A DNA stretch of 32,807 nt from Bacteroidota bacterium (GCA_013286485.1 JABDFN010000012.1:1-32807), one strand, 5' to 3'; positions 9,210-19,527 are shown, numbered from the stretch's first letter. Notes: generated from the letters alone by a model not told the origin. Made by a program: numbers and translations.

Positions 9210-9995
9210 TCATAATTTCAAACCCGACTTTTGCAGTTTCATTTTATTTAATATTTCGGATATCTTTTGTTTGGTATGCAATGCAAAATCAGCCTGCATC
9301 ATCCAGTCATAGTATTGCGGCTCTGCAGTAAATACATCTTCCACTTTTTTGCCTTTATATTTGCCAAAATTAAATACAGGGCTTCCGTCCTTCATTACAA
9401 TCCTGCGGGCATAATCTACATACTGCTCGGTATTTGAAAAATCACTCAGGTTCTTTACATCTTTAGACATATCAGCATACTTATCCAGCTGAGCTTCCAA
9501 CACCTCAATAGTAGCCTGTATATCTGCCTCAGCACTATGTGCTTTCTCCAACTGCTTGTTGCAATAAAAATTATAGGCAGCACTAAGTGTGCGGCTTTCC
9601 ATTTTAAAAAATATCTGCTGCACATCAATCATATGCCTTTCTGTAAAATCTATGTTTACACCCGCACGCAAAAATTCTTCTGCTAACAGTGGCAGGTCAA
9701 ATCTGCTCGAATTATAGCCGGCAAAATCGCTGTTCTTCATCCAATCATATAAATGGTGTGCGATCTGTTTAAAAACCGGACAATCTTTTACATCCTCATC
9801 CCTTATACCATGTATAGCCGTTGCTTCCGCAGGTATAGGCATACCCGGGTTCAGGCGTTTTATATAGCTGTCTTTTTTACCGTCCGGGCTAAGTTTTATC
9901 ATTGCCAGTTCCACTATCCTATCCTTTGCATGATCTACACCTGTGGTTTCAAGATCAAAAAAAACGATAGGGCGTTTTAATACAAGTTGTGCCAT
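9210..9995 (-). CDS. 3'-5' exonuclease, DnaQ-like
   Basis: MAQLVLKRPIVFFDLETTGVDHAKDRIVEL...FAGYNSSRFDLPLLAEEF...KAHSAEADIQAT: DEDDh exonuclease motifs. Confidence 0.93.
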   Translation of the reverse strand: MAQLVLKRPIVFFDLETTGVDHAKDRIVELAMIKLSPDGKKDSYIKRLNPGMPIPAEATAIHGIRDEDVKDCPVFKQIAHHLYDWMKNSDFAGYNSSRFDLPLLAEEFLRAGVNIDFTERHMIDVQQIFFKMESRTLSAAYNFYCNKQLEKAHSAEADIQATIEVLEAQLDKYADMSKDVKNLSDFSNTEQYVDYARRIVMKDGSPVFNFGKYKGKKVEDVFTAEPQYYDWMMQADFALHTKQKISEILNKMKLQKSGLKL

Positions 9996-10011
9996 TTGAA
10001 AGTACTGTTTC

Positions 10012-11370
10012 TTACTGCGAACTTACACCATTCCAATCAATTCCATCAAAAGTGCCTGAGCTCATCAGCAAAAGGCATATAGGCTTGTTAGTATGGGTAA
10101 GTAATTGTTTTATTGTTGCCTCTAGTTTTATTTTATCATCTATCACCAATAATCCTTTATTCTTAAAATAGCCCTGTACAGTAGCGGGGTCTAAACCCGG
10201 TAGTCTTTTAAGCTCAAGCGCATGATGGCTGAAATACACCAAAGCATGATCCGCAGCATCCATACTGTGCGCGTATTCACTTAAAAATTGTTCGTTTAGG
10301 CTGCTATAGGTATGTAGTTCAAAACAAGCGATAAGCATATGTTGCGGATATGCTTCACGCACTGCATCCAGCGTAACTTTCAACTTTGATGGGGCATGTG
10401 CAAAATCTCTGTATGCAACAAGATTTTCCTTTTCAATGATTTTTTCAAGTCTTTTGGCAGCGCCCGTAAATGAGGCAATAGCTATATAACAATCTTTTTT
10501 GCTAACCCCCAATGCTTCGCAAACAGACACAGCTGCTTCAAGGTTTAATAAGTTATGTCTTCCAAATACAGACATTTTCAGTGGCCCAAATGTGGTATCT
10601 AAAATTGCTTCTCCATTTTCGTAATGAAATGGCGGCATGGAATAAGATCGTGCAATAAGATGAGAAGCTGTTGTCGATACAAGTTTTTTTACTTCTTCAT
10701 CCTCACTATTATAAAACAGGCTCGTAGCAGGTTTCATTCCCTTTAAATAGGTTTCAAATTGCTGCAGGTATATTTCATACGTTGGAAATACATTGATATG
10801 GTCCCAGGCAATACCACTTAATACACTTATATGCGGGTGGTAGAAAAATATTTTGGGGCGTTTTTCTTCTACCGATGCAGGATATTCATCACCTTCCAAT
10901 ATTATTATAGGCGCATCACTTAACTTCACAGACTGATCAAAACCTGCCACTTTAGCCCCAACCAAATAGTCAAAGTCCATTCCTCTATGCTTTAGTATGT
11001 GCATCACCATAGAAGTAATGGTGGTTTTTCCATGGCTGCCCGCTATTACAATTCTTTGCTTCTCTTTGCTTATCTCATATACATATTCAGGAAAAGAATA
11101 AATTGGCAATCCTATTTTTTTAGCCTCCAGCAATTCGGGATTATCAGCTTTTGCATGCATTCCCAATACTATGGCATGTATTTTGGTATCTATTTTCTCA
11201 GGATACCATCCTGTACTGGCAGGCAATAGCCCTGCCATTGCGAGATTGATTCTTGCCGGGTCGTTGATCTCATCGTCACTACCCGTCACCTCATAACCCT
11301 GCCTTTGGAGGGCCAAAGCAAGCTGGTGCATGATAGCTCCCCCTATGGCAATAAAATGTATATGCTTCAT
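10012..11370 (-). CDS. Mur ligase family protein, Mpl-like (UDP-N-acetylmuramate:L-alanyl-peptide ligase)
   Basis: MKHIHFIAIGGAIMHQLALALQRQGYEVTGSDDEINDPA...IAGSHGKTTITSMVMHILK...YRDFAHAPSKL: Mur ligase with Mpl-like features. Confidence 0.85.
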   Translation of the reverse strand: MKHIHFIAIGGAIMHQLALALQRQGYEVTGSDDEINDPARINLAMAGLLPASTGWYPEKIDTKIHAIVLGMHAKADNPELLEAKKIGLPIYSFPEYVYEISKEKQRIVIAGSHGKTTITSMVMHILKHRGMDFDYLVGAKVAGFDQSVKLSDAPIIILEGDEYPASVEEKRPKIFFYHPHISVLSGIAWDHINVFPTYEIYLQQFETYLKGMKPATSLFYNSEDEEVKKLVSTTASHLIARSYSMPPFHYENGEAILDTTFGPLKMSVFGRHNLLNLEAAVSVCEALGVSKKDCYIAIASFTGAAKRLEKIIEKENLVAYRDFAHAPSKLKVTLDAVREAYPQHMLIACFELHTYSSLNEQFLSEYAHSMDAADHALVYFSHHALELKRLPGLDPATVQGYFKNKGLLVIDDKIKLEATIKQLLTHTNKPICLLLMSSGTFDGIDWNGVSSQ

Positions 11371-11390
11371 GAAAAATTATTATCTTCGTA

Positions 11391-11398
11391 CAAAAGTA
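11391..11398 (-). promoter_or_regulatory. Candidate -7 box TACTTTTG for the mpl-like gene
   Basis: Minus strand TACTTTTG, 20 nt upstream of the ATG at 11370; abuts a plus-strand TATCTTCG (11381-11388) facing the small lipoprotein. Confidence 0.4.
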
Positions 11399-11431
11399 AA
11401 AGAGGTTTTTACACCAAAGACAAAAATTATT

Positions 11432-11575
11432 ATGAAATTACGATCTAATTCCAGGCTCCTCGTTGCTGCAGTAGCTATATTGGCTTTGTCGTTCATGGCT
11501 TCATGCGCAGCTTCTAACAACCAAAAATACGGCTGCCCTAACCACTTGCATATTAGCGCCTTTTTTATCCGCTAA
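11432..11575 (+). CDS. Small putative lipoprotein (47 aa)
   Basis: MKLRSNSRLLVAAVAILALSFMASCAASNNQKYGCPNHLHISAFFIR: signal sequence with lipobox-like FMASC. ATG at 11432, internal to the track ORF 11330..11575. Confidence 0.65.
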   Translation: MKLRSNSRLLVAAVAILALSFMASCAASNNQKYGCPNHLHISAFFIR

Positions 11576-11671
11576 TATCTTCTCTACGTTTTGCTAATAA
11601 AACTGTTTACCGACAGATATATACCTGTCACCTATTGTTATTTACAGAATTGTAACTGTTGTAACCGCCTG

Positions 11672-12313
11672 CTATAGAATAGCATAGCCGACATGCACTT
11701 GCAACTGTTTTGCCTGCCATGCCCCCGATACATCCGTATTATTTATGCTGGCAAACCCTATCACATACCGGGCTCCGAAATTGAGATGCAATGGCAATTT
11801 CAATTCTAACCCTATTACCCCTGAAGTATAGCCCGACTTGAAAAGATTTTTGGAGTCTTTTACCAGTGAATTCACATCATTTACTGATACTACACCACTG
11901 TATTGTGGCCCTACCTGCAACCACAATAAAGGGATCAATTTATATTGGAACAACACAGGTATATTCATATAGGTCACTTTGAAAGAACCATTTTTAGCAG
12001 AGTCAGCTGCGTTATTGTATAGACCGCTGAAGGCATCATAAAAGCTATGGCCGCTTACCCCATAATTCGATTGGCTAAAGAAAAATTCTATTTGTACACC
12101 CACTTTATGGGCCCTAAGACCTGCAAACGCACCCCCTAAAAAACTGGCTTTATATCCATTATCCCAATTATTGCCTGAAAGCTGTGCCAAGTTAGCGCCC
12201 AGTTTTAAACCCAGATCTAATTTAGGTATACTCACTTTTATAGGTTCTTGGGCTGAGGAAATTATCGGTAACAGCCATATAGCAATTAACAAAGCAATTC
12301 CTTTCTTTTTCAT
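11672..12313 (-). CDS. Outer membrane beta-barrel protein (PorT-family-like)
   Basis: Signal peptide MKKKGIALLIAIWLLPIISSAQ, then alternating beta-strand pattern (LGLKLGANLAQLSG...VGVQIEFFFSQSNYG). Confidence 0.75.
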   Translation of the reverse strand: MKKKGIALLIAIWLLPIISSAQEPIKVSIPKLDLGLKLGANLAQLSGNNWDNGYKASFLGGAFAGLRAHKVGVQIEFFFSQSNYGVSGHSFYDAFSGLYNNAADSAKNGSFKVTYMNIPVLFQYKLIPLLWLQVGPQYSGVVSVNDVNSLVKDSKNLFKSGYTSGVIGLELKLPLHLNFGARYVIGFASINNTDVSGAWQAKQLQVHVGYAIL

Positions 12314-12327
12314 GATGCGATTTTTAA

Positions 12328-12335
12328 CAAATTTA
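12328..12335 (-). promoter_or_regulatory. Candidate -7 box TAAATTTG upstream of the beta-barrel gene
   Basis: Minus strand TAAATTTG-ttaaaaatcgcatc-ATG. Confidence 0.4.
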
Positions 12336-12373
12336 AGGCATTACTATTTATACTCTAAAAAGTGTGCCAAAAA

Positions 12374-13978
12374 TTAGTACTCCTGCTCTACAACAAGGAA
12401 TTCAGATTGGAATAGTAATATCCCCTCTTTTATAACATCAAAAAAACCAGGACCTTGCAATAAAAAATAAGGTGAAAAATTTTCAACTCTTTCCTGCAAG
12501 CTATTAGAAGGGAATAGTTGCTTCTTCAACCTGGAGACACGGGCTAATTGTTCCAGCATCTTTCTTTTTTCAGCCCGCATCATTTTCTTTTCAAGCGAGG
12601 CCAGTTGATTCTTCATTTTTGTAAGGGTGGCCTCTGCAGATTTTTTCAATGTTACATCTACATTTTCCGCTTTCAGTTGTAATTCTTTAAGTATAGCTTC
12701 AATAGCCAATGTTTCTTTATTAGTTTGCCAGTCAGTTTCGCTGTTTTTTCTAGCATAGCTTTTTACCAGTTCGTCTTCGGACTTAAAAATATCATGTATG
12801 CTATATCCAAGTTTATGTATCAGGCGCGCGTGTTCAGGTAATATCCACAAAACAGACTGTCTTAAAAATATCGCGGGATAAAAAACCTTATAGTGTTCAA
12901 ATAATGTTTTCAATTGCAGCCAATAGGCTACCTCTGACCCGCCACCTATAAATGCTACGTCGGGTAATATACTCTCCTGTAACAATCCCCGCAAAATTAC
13001 ATTTGGGCTAAACCTCTCAGGGTGTTCATCCAGCTCTTGCAGTAATTCTCGTTCTGTCCAACTAATATCTGTGTTCAACACTACCCAGTGCTTTTCCTTT
13101 CTCTCTATCCTTTCCCGTAATCCGTCTGTTAAATAGAAAAGATTTATTTCCCTTGGCTGCGCTTGCGCTTTATAATGCGCAGATAATTTTTCAATTTCTT
13201 TATTAACTATTGCATTTGATCGTTGATGTAACAGTTCATCTTTAAGTATAGGCAATATGCTTCTTTTAAATTCCTGTTCATCGGGGTTTATTACAATAAG
13301 GCCATATCGCCCAAACAATTCATTTACCAGGTACTGTGTAGCGCTCGCTATATTATCATGTTCCAGGTAAGTTTTATGTATAATATCTTTCAGTTGGTCA
13401 AAATTCGCACCGGGAGGGCCTAATAATTTAAAAAGTTCATTAAATAATTGCTTCAGCCCCTTGGTCCTCATACGCCCCACTGCTCCTTTTTGTCCGTTCC
13501 CATCCCAAACATAGGTATCATCTTTATAGCGAAATTTTCCCAATTCTTCCAGGTCATTATCCTCACTACCCATATAATAAACGGGGACAAAATACTTATC
13601 AGGATATTCTTTTTTCAGCTCTTCGGATAATTTGATGGCATGCAATATTTTATAAACAAAATATAAATAGCCGGTAAGCAGGTTGGGTTGATGCGCAGCG
13701 CAAACAGTAAATGTATTTTTATTCGCAAGTAGCTTTATATTTTCTGCTACCAGTTCGGATTTTTCCAGCCCCTCATATTGTTTATGGAGCATACTTACCA
13801 GCTTTACCCTGTCAATAGGGAAAGCAGCTCTTTGTTCAATAGCCTGCTTTATGCCTTGATCGTTAGTATTGTAACTATAATAACCATCTAAGCGTTTATC
13901 ACCTGCAAGATAATCGGTTACAAGGCCTGAAAAATAACCTGTTTCTTTATATGGAAGGTACCTGTATTGAAAGGGCAC
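12374..13978 (-). CDS. bshC: Bacillithiol biosynthesis cysteine-adding enzyme BshC
   Basis: FVPVYYMGSEDNDLEELGKFRYKDDTYVWDG...AAHQPNLLTGYLYFVYKILHAI...VAFIGGGSEVAYWLQLKTLFEHYKVFYPAIFLR: BshC hallmarks. GTG start. Confidence 0.93.
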   Translation of the reverse strand: MPFQYRYLPYKETGYFSGLVTDYLAGDKRLDGYYSYNTNDQGIKQAIEQRAAFPIDRVKLVSMLHKQYEGLEKSELVAENIKLLANKNTFTVCAAHQPNLLTGYLYFVYKILHAIKLSEELKKEYPDKYFVPVYYMGSEDNDLEELGKFRYKDDTYVWDGNGQKGAVGRMRTKGLKQLFNELFKLLGPPGANFDQLKDIIHKTYLEHDNIASATQYLVNELFGRYGLIVINPDEQEFKRSILPILKDELLHQRSNAIVNKEIEKLSAHYKAQAQPREINLFYLTDGLRERIERKEKHWVVLNTDISWTERELLQELDEHPERFSPNVILRGLLQESILPDVAFIGGGSEVAYWLQLKTLFEHYKVFYPAIFLRQSVLWILPEHARLIHKLGYSIHDIFKSEDELVKSYARKNSETDWQTNKETLAIEAILKELQLKAENVDVTLKKSAEATLTKMKNQLASLEKKMMRAEKRKMLEQLARVSRLKKQLFPSNSLQERVENFSPYFLLQGPGFFDVIKEGILLFQSEFLVVEQEY

Positions 13979-14090
13979 GCAATGAATTTGGCTGCTAAGT
14001 TAACAGTAGCTTCCCATAATTCCGATATATAGGGATAGGCTAACTTTATATGCATCAATTTTCATACCTTTCATTCACTACTATTATACA

Positions 14091-14774
14091 ATGGCTATTT
14101 CCATAAAAAACTGGGCAGAAGATGAGCGTCCACGTGAGAAAATGCTGCAAAAAACTGCTGCTGCGCTTACTGATGCAGAGCTTTTGGCAATACTCATATC
14201 CAGCGGTACAAAAGAAAAATCTGCTCTAGACCTCGCGCGTGAAATATTGGAAAAAGCAGGTAATAACCTGCAAGAACTGGGAAGATTAAGCGTATCGGAA
14301 TTGCAAAAAACAAAAGGCATTGGTAAAGCACGTGCCATAACTATAGCTGCAGCATTAGAGCTTGGCAGGCGCAGACAAACCGGCGAGGCATTACAACGAC
14401 CTTCTATAACAAAGAGTGCCGATGCTGCCGGAATTGTAATACCACTATTAAAAGATCTCAATCATGAAGCTTTCATAGTGCTATATCTGAATCAATCCAA
14501 CCGTGTTATCAAACATGAGATGGTGAGTAATGGCGGGCTTACCGGCACAGTTGCTGATACCCGCATTATTTTAAAAAATGCCTTGCTGTATAATTCAAAT
14601 CAAATAATAGTAGCCCACAACCATCCTTCTGGAAATAAAAATCCTAGTGCTGCTGACAAAGAACTGACCCGTAAACTAAAAGAAGCTGCTTCATTAATGG
14701 ATATAAAACTCCTTGACCACATTATTGTTTCAGGTACAGGATTTACTAGTTTAGCAGACGAGGGCTTAATGTAA
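14091..14774 (+). CDS. radC: RadC family protein (JAMM domain)
   Basis: MAISIKNWAEDERPREKMLQK...LLAILISSGTKEKSALDLA...VAHNHPSGNKNPSAADKELTRKLKEAASLMDIKLLDHIIVS: RadC with intact JAMM motif. Confidence 0.96.
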   Translation: MAISIKNWAEDERPREKMLQKTAAALTDAELLAILISSGTKEKSALDLAREILEKAGNNLQELGRLSVSELQKTKGIGKARAITIAAALELGRRRQTGEALQRPSITKSADAAGIVIPLLKDLNHEAFIVLYLNQSNRVIKHEMVSNGGLTGTVADTRIILKNALLYNSNQIIVAHNHPSGNKNPSAADKELTRKLKEAASLMDIKLLDHIIVSGTGFTSLADEGLM

Positions 14775-14844
14775 ATATTTTATATATCTACCGTCTTTTC
14801 AGAAGTCTTAGAGTGCTGTTTTTTTATTTATCTTGCAAGGCAAT

Positions 14845-15831
14845 ATGCTTAAAATCGGGATATTTGGAGCCGGCCACCTCGGCAAGATTCACATGCAGCA
14901 GTGGCAGGAGATAAATGGTGTGCAACTGGTTGGTTTTTACGACCCTGATAATACCCAGGCAGCAACCGCGATAGCCCAATACCAGGTGCCCCGATATACA
15001 GATATTAATAGCCTCATAAATGCTGTAGATGCTGTTGATATTGTATCTATTACTACCACCCATTACGAAATAGCCAAACAGTGCATATTAAGTGGCAAAC
15101 ATGTTTTCATTGAGAAACCCCTTGCACATACCATAGAAGAAGGGCAAGAACTTGTACAATTGGTGCATGAAGCTAATATAAAATGTCAGGTAGGCCACGT
15201 AGAGCGTTACAATCCCGCTTTCCTGGCCCTTGGCGATCTGCCTTTACAGCCCATGTTCATAGAAGGTCACAGGCTGGCCCAGTTCAATCCACGGGGAACA
15301 GATGTAGCAGTGATACTGGACCTGATGATACACGATATAGATATCGTATTGCATTTGGTGAAGTCCCCGGTTAAACGCATTTCTGCCAGCGGCGTGAATG
15401 TACTAAGTGAAAATGCCGACATAGCGAATGCCCGAATAGAATTTGATAACGGCTGCGTGGCTAACCTTACTTCCAGCCGTATATCATTGAAGAAAATGCG
15501 CAAATTGCGCCTCTTTCAACGCGATGCCTATATTGGTATTGACTTCCTGGAAAAGAAAACCGAAGTCATTCGTATGAAAGAGCCCGGCATGCAAACAGGT
15601 ATGATGGATTTCCCTATTGAAATAGGCAATGGCAATACCAAGATACTATCTGTGCAAATGCCTGATGTAAAGCCCTCTAATGCTATTCGCATGGAATTAC
15701 AGGATTTTGCAGACGCCATTTTACAGGACAGGGATGTTAGAGTAAGTGTATATGATGGTTTCCAGGCTATGGATGTAGCCCACCAGGTAATGAAAAAAAT
15801 GAGTTTGCATAACGAGTTGCACAATGTTTAA
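14845..15831 (+). CDS. Gfo/Idh/MocA family oxidoreductase
   Basis: MLKIGIFGAGHLGKIHMQQWQEINGVQLVGFYDPD...GKHVFIEKPLAHTIEEGQELV...VGHVERYNPAFLAL. ATG at 14845 preferred over TTG at 14833. Confidence 0.93.
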   Translation: MLKIGIFGAGHLGKIHMQQWQEINGVQLVGFYDPDNTQAATAIAQYQVPRYTDINSLINAVDAVDIVSITTTHYEIAKQCILSGKHVFIEKPLAHTIEEGQELVQLVHEANIKCQVGHVERYNPAFLALGDLPLQPMFIEGHRLAQFNPRGTDVAVILDLMIHDIDIVLHLVKSPVKRISASGVNVLSENADIANARIEFDNGCVANLTSSRISLKKMRKLRLFQRDAYIGIDFLEKKTEVIRMKEPGMQTGMMDFPIEIGNGNTKILSVQMPDVKPSNAIRMELQDFADAILQDRDVRVSVYDGFQAMDVAHQVMKKMSLHNELHNV

Positions 15832-15867
15832 TAGGTTATATCGTTATAATTTTAGATGAAGAATTAA

Positions 15868-16752
15868 ATGAAAAACATTTACATACTTTTTACTTTTTTT
15901 GCGGTTTTATTTGCAATTGAGTCCTGCACTATTATCAACCCCAAGGAGCCTACTCCTACTTATGTACATATAGATTCTTTTAAGTTTGTACCAGGTAATC
16001 TTTTAGTACAGGGTTCTTCTTCACACAAGATCACGAGCATATGGGTGTACTATAACAATGGCCCGGTAGGAGTTTTTGATCTGCCTGTAACATTTCCGGT
16101 TATAACAAGCGGCAACAGTGGCTTATTAACGATCGTGCCGGGCATATCTACAGACGGCATCACCGAATTCCAGGAGCAATACCCTTTTTATTACGGAGAT
16201 ACGTCTACCCTTACTACCAATGCGGGCCAAATAACAACATATATACCCAAAACAGGGTATACATCAGCTACTCATTTTAGAATTATTGAAGATTTTGAGA
16301 ATGGCAATAATTTTCAAAAGATAGCGGGAGATGATAGTATTGTTACCACTTCAGATAAAAGCCTTGTTATTGAAGGCGGGCACTCCGGCTATATTAATCT
16401 GCCTACAGCCGGTGATAGTTCAGAAAACATTAACGGCAAATTTTATCCCTTTGTTTCCGGCAATTCCTTTATTGAAATAAGTTATCGGAATTCTGCGCAA
16501 TTTGCTGTAGGTGTGTTAGTCTCTACCGATTCAAGCGGAAGCCAGCTTGTATCAACTTCACCCGAATACCTGATCGGTGTAAACCCCAGTGCTTCGATAA
16601 ATAAAATGTACATATCACTTTCAACAGAAGCTTCTAAATATCTTTCATTATTTCCGTCAGCCCAGTTTCGACTGGCAATAAAATCTGTTTTGCCCAATGG
16701 GCAAAGCAGTGGCTTTGTTATTGTAGACAACATAAAATACCTCACTAACTAA
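15868..16752 (+). CDS. Hypothetical lipoprotein
   Basis: MKNIYILFTFFAVLFAIESCTIINPKEPTPTYVHIDSFKF...: lipoprotein signal. Ends 4 nt before the next CDS (likely co-transcribed). Confidence 0.75.
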   Translation: MKNIYILFTFFAVLFAIESCTIINPKEPTPTYVHIDSFKFVPGNLLVQGSSSHKITSIWVYYNNGPVGVFDLPVTFPVITSGNSGLLTIVPGISTDGITEFQEQYPFYYGDTSTLTTNAGQITTYIPKTGYTSATHFRIIEDFENGNNFQKIAGDDSIVTTSDKSLVIEGGHSGYINLPTAGDSSENINGKFYPFVSGNSFIEISYRNSAQFAVGVLVSTDSSGSQLVSTSPEYLIGVNPSASINKMYISLSTEASKYLSLFPSAQFRLAIKSVLPNGQSSGFVIVDNIKYLTN

Positions 16753-16756
16753 CCGC

Positions 16757-18181
16757 ATGTTACTGAACCCGGTAAAAAGAAAAGCCATCAGGCAACTGGC
16801 ATTATTAGATTATGCTTCAGCTGCTATTGCCTGGATGTCTTTTTGGGTATATCGTCATCACATACTGGAAAACAGAACTTTTTTAGAATCGTTACAATTA
16901 TTTCGCGGGAAAGATTACGCATTAGGGTTACTATTTCTTCCTATTTGCTGGTTGTTCCTTTATCTTTTATCCGGCACCTATTTCGATCTCTATCGTAAAT
17001 CCAGATTGAATGAAATCAACCGCACACTTATTTCCTGCATCATCGGCACTATCATAGTTTCGCTGATAGTGTTTTCCAATGACGAGAACGACTATTCCTA
17101 TTTTATCAGGATGACAGGCAGGTACTTATTGATACATACTGCTTATACACTTTTATTCAGAATATGGATACTGAACCATATCAAGAATAATATTATTAAA
17201 GGGAAAGTAGGATTTAAAACACTTATTATCGGGGGCAACGAACAAGCTATCAATATATATAAACAGGTAAATAACAGCCGAAAAGTATTAGGCAATATTT
17301 TTGAAGGCTTTATATACTCCAATAATGAGAAGGCAAATGGCATGAATGAATACCTGCCGCAACTGGGCCATATCTCTGAATTAGAAAACATCATAGATAA
17401 ACATGAAATTGAAGAAGTGATCATTGCTATAGACTCATCTGAACACCATTTACTAGAAAACATTATTACCAGGCTTTGTTATCGGCCTGTTGTTGTTAAA
17501 GTGTTGCCTGACTATTATGATATCATATCGGGATCTGTAAAAACAAGCAATGTATATGACGCCATACTCATCCATATTCATCCTGACCTAATGCCCGACT
17601 GGCAAAGGGTTTGTAAACGCTTCCTGGACATTACCATATCATTATTGTCTCTTATTATTTCATCTCCGTTTTTAATCTTTGCTGCTATAAGAGTAAAGTT
17701 CTCTTCTCCCGGACCTATCATCTATAAGCAAGACCGTATAGGGCAATTTGGTAAACCATTTTGCATTTACAAATTCAGGTCTATGTATGTGAACGCAGAA
17801 GTGCATGGGCCCGCACTATCCAGCGAAACAGATGCCAGGATAACACCCTGGGGAAAATTTATGCGCAAATGGCGTATTGATGAACTGCCCCAATTTGTGA
17901 ATATACTGAAAGGTGAAATGTCTCTGGTAGGCCCGCGCCCTGAAAGAAAACATTTTATTGACATCATCATTACTTCTCATAATCATTACAAGTACCTGCA
18001 TAAAGTAAAGCCGGGATTAACATCGTGGGGTATGGTGCAATATGGATATGCTGAAAATGTAGACGAGATGATAGACCGTATGAAGTATGACCTGCTCTAT
18101 ATTGAGAACTGCTCACTGGCGCTTGATGTTAAGATCATGCTATACACACTTAAAGTTATCTTCCAGGGAAGGGGAAAATAA
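16757..18181 (+). CDS. Polyprenyl glycosylphosphotransferase (undecaprenyl-phosphate sugar phosphotransferase)
   Basis: N-terminal TM helices; C-terminal KRFLDITISLLSLIISSPFLIFAAIRVKFSSPGPIIYKQDRIGQFGKPFCIYKFRSMYVNAE...WRIDELPQFVNILKGEMSLVGPRPE: bacterial sugar transferase. Confidence 0.95.
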   Translation: MLLNPVKRKAIRQLALLDYASAAIAWMSFWVYRHHILENRTFLESLQLFRGKDYALGLLFLPICWLFLYLLSGTYFDLYRKSRLNEINRTLISCIIGTIIVSLIVFSNDENDYSYFIRMTGRYLLIHTAYTLLFRIWILNHIKNNIIKGKVGFKTLIIGGNEQAINIYKQVNNSRKVLGNIFEGFIYSNNEKANGMNEYLPQLGHISELENIIDKHEIEEVIIAIDSSEHHLLENIITRLCYRPVVVKVLPDYYDIISGSVKTSNVYDAILIHIHPDLMPDWQRVCKRFLDITISLLSLIISSPFLIFAAIRVKFSSPGPIIYKQDRIGQFGKPFCIYKFRSMYVNAEVHGPALSSETDARITPWGKFMRKWRIDELPQFVNILKGEMSLVGPRPERKHFIDIIITSHNHYKYLHKVKPGLTSWGMVQYGYAENVDEMIDRMKYDLLYIENCSLALDVKIMLYTLKVIFQGRGK

Positions 18182-18185
18182 AAAA

Positions 18186-19517
18186 TCATCCTGTGACTAT
18201 AGATGGCGTTTGCTCCATAGCTTCTCCCACTACAAAAAAACTTCCGGTTACCAACAATGCATCCTTATCTGTCATTACAGCTTTGGCTGCTTCAACAGCG
18301 GTTTGTACGCTATCGTAAGTAGCTCCTTGTAAATTTAACGCGCCTGCTATCTTCTGCAACTCTGCTGCAGGCAAAGCTCTTGGCAGTTTAGCATTGCAGA
18401 AATAATACTGTGCATCTTTTGGAAAAAACTGTAAGGAAGCTGTTATATCCTTATCCTTTACAAAACCCACAACGATGTGTTTTTTTTCTGCCTTCACAAA
18501 TTTCCATTGCTGCATTACTTCCTGCATACCTGCTGCATTATGGCCTACATCTACTATTATGAGGGGAGATTGTTGTATCACTTCCCATCTTCCGCGAAGC
18601 CCAGTAAGCTGTTTAACTTTCGATAATGCAGATTTCACTATAGGCATAGAGATGTTCACCCCCTGATTAGCAATAAGCACTTCTACCGCAGCTAATACTG
18701 TTCTTATGTTCTGTCGCTGATAATTGCCCAGCATGTCTGTAGCTATATCGTATAGTTCTCTCCTGCCCCTGTGCACTGCTTTGAAATACTGATGCAAGCC
18801 ATCCTGCCCGGTACGTACCATATCCCAAAGCGCCTCAGCATAGTATATGGTACTCTTGTTATGTATGGCATGATCTACGAAGACTCTTTCTGTTTCTTCA
18901 TGTTCTTCTCCTATCAACACAGGTACATTCGGTTTTATAATCCCTGCTTTTTCTGAAGCAATTTTTGGCAATGTGTCTCCCAATAAGTCCTGGTGATCGT
19001 AACTGATATTGGTAATGATGCTAAGTACCGGTGTGATCACATTCGTACTGTCTACCCTACCGCCAAGGCCAGTTTCTATTACAGCAACATCTACTTTCAG
19101 CTCCTCAAAAAACTTAAACGCCATTACCACCGTTACTTCAAAGAAAGACGGCTGTATCTTATCGATCGCATCTTTTATACTGTCTACAAAATCTACCACC
19201 CATTCTTTACTTACCATTATACCATTTATACGAATACGCTCCCTAAAGTCTACCAAATGAGGAGAAGTATATAGCCCTGTTTTATAACCTGACTCCTGCA
19301 AAATAGCAGCCAGCATATGACTTACACTGCCTTTACCATTAGTACCTGCTATATGTATGGATTTAAATTTCGTATGCGGATTGCCTACTGCTTCGCATAA
19401 CAGCAAAGTGTTTGTAAGATCATGTTTAATAGCTGCTTTGCCCAGCCTGGAGAACATGGGCAGCTTCTCATATAAATAGTTGAGTGTTTGATCGTATCGG
19501 GTATTAATATCGGGCAT
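18186..19517 (-). CDS. folC: Bifunctional folylpolyglutamate/dihydrofolate synthase
   Basis: MPDINTRYDQTLNYLYEKLPMFSRLGKAAIKHDLTNTLLLCEAVGNPHTKFKSIHIAGTNGKGSVSHMLAAILQESGYKTGLYTSPHL. ATG at 19517 (track 19628 overlaps the upstream gene). Confidence 0.96.
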   Translation of the reverse strand: MPDINTRYDQTLNYLYEKLPMFSRLGKAAIKHDLTNTLLLCEAVGNPHTKFKSIHIAGTNGKGSVSHMLAAILQESGYKTGLYTSPHLVDFRERIRINGIMVSKEWVVDFVDSIKDAIDKIQPSFFEVTVVMAFKFFEELKVDVAVIETGLGGRVDSTNVITPVLSIITNISYDHQDLLGDTLPKIASEKAGIIKPNVPVLIGEEHEETERVFVDHAIHNKSTIYYAEALWDMVRTGQDGLHQYFKAVHRGRRELYDIATDMLGNYQRQNIRTVLAAVEVLIANQGVNISMPIVKSALSKVKQLTGLRGRWEVIQQSPLIIVDVGHNAAGMQEVMQQWKFVKAEKKHIVVGFVKDKDITASLQFFPKDAQYYFCNAKLPRALPAAELQKIAGALNLQGATYDSVQTAVEAAKAVMTDKDALLVTGSFFVVGEAMEQTPSIVTG

Positions 19518-19527
19518 GTAGAAATGA

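Noticed and set aside
14084-14461. 125-aa minus-strand ORF antisense to radC
   Set aside because: Fully overlaps a confidently identified radC; composition typical of a shadow ORF.
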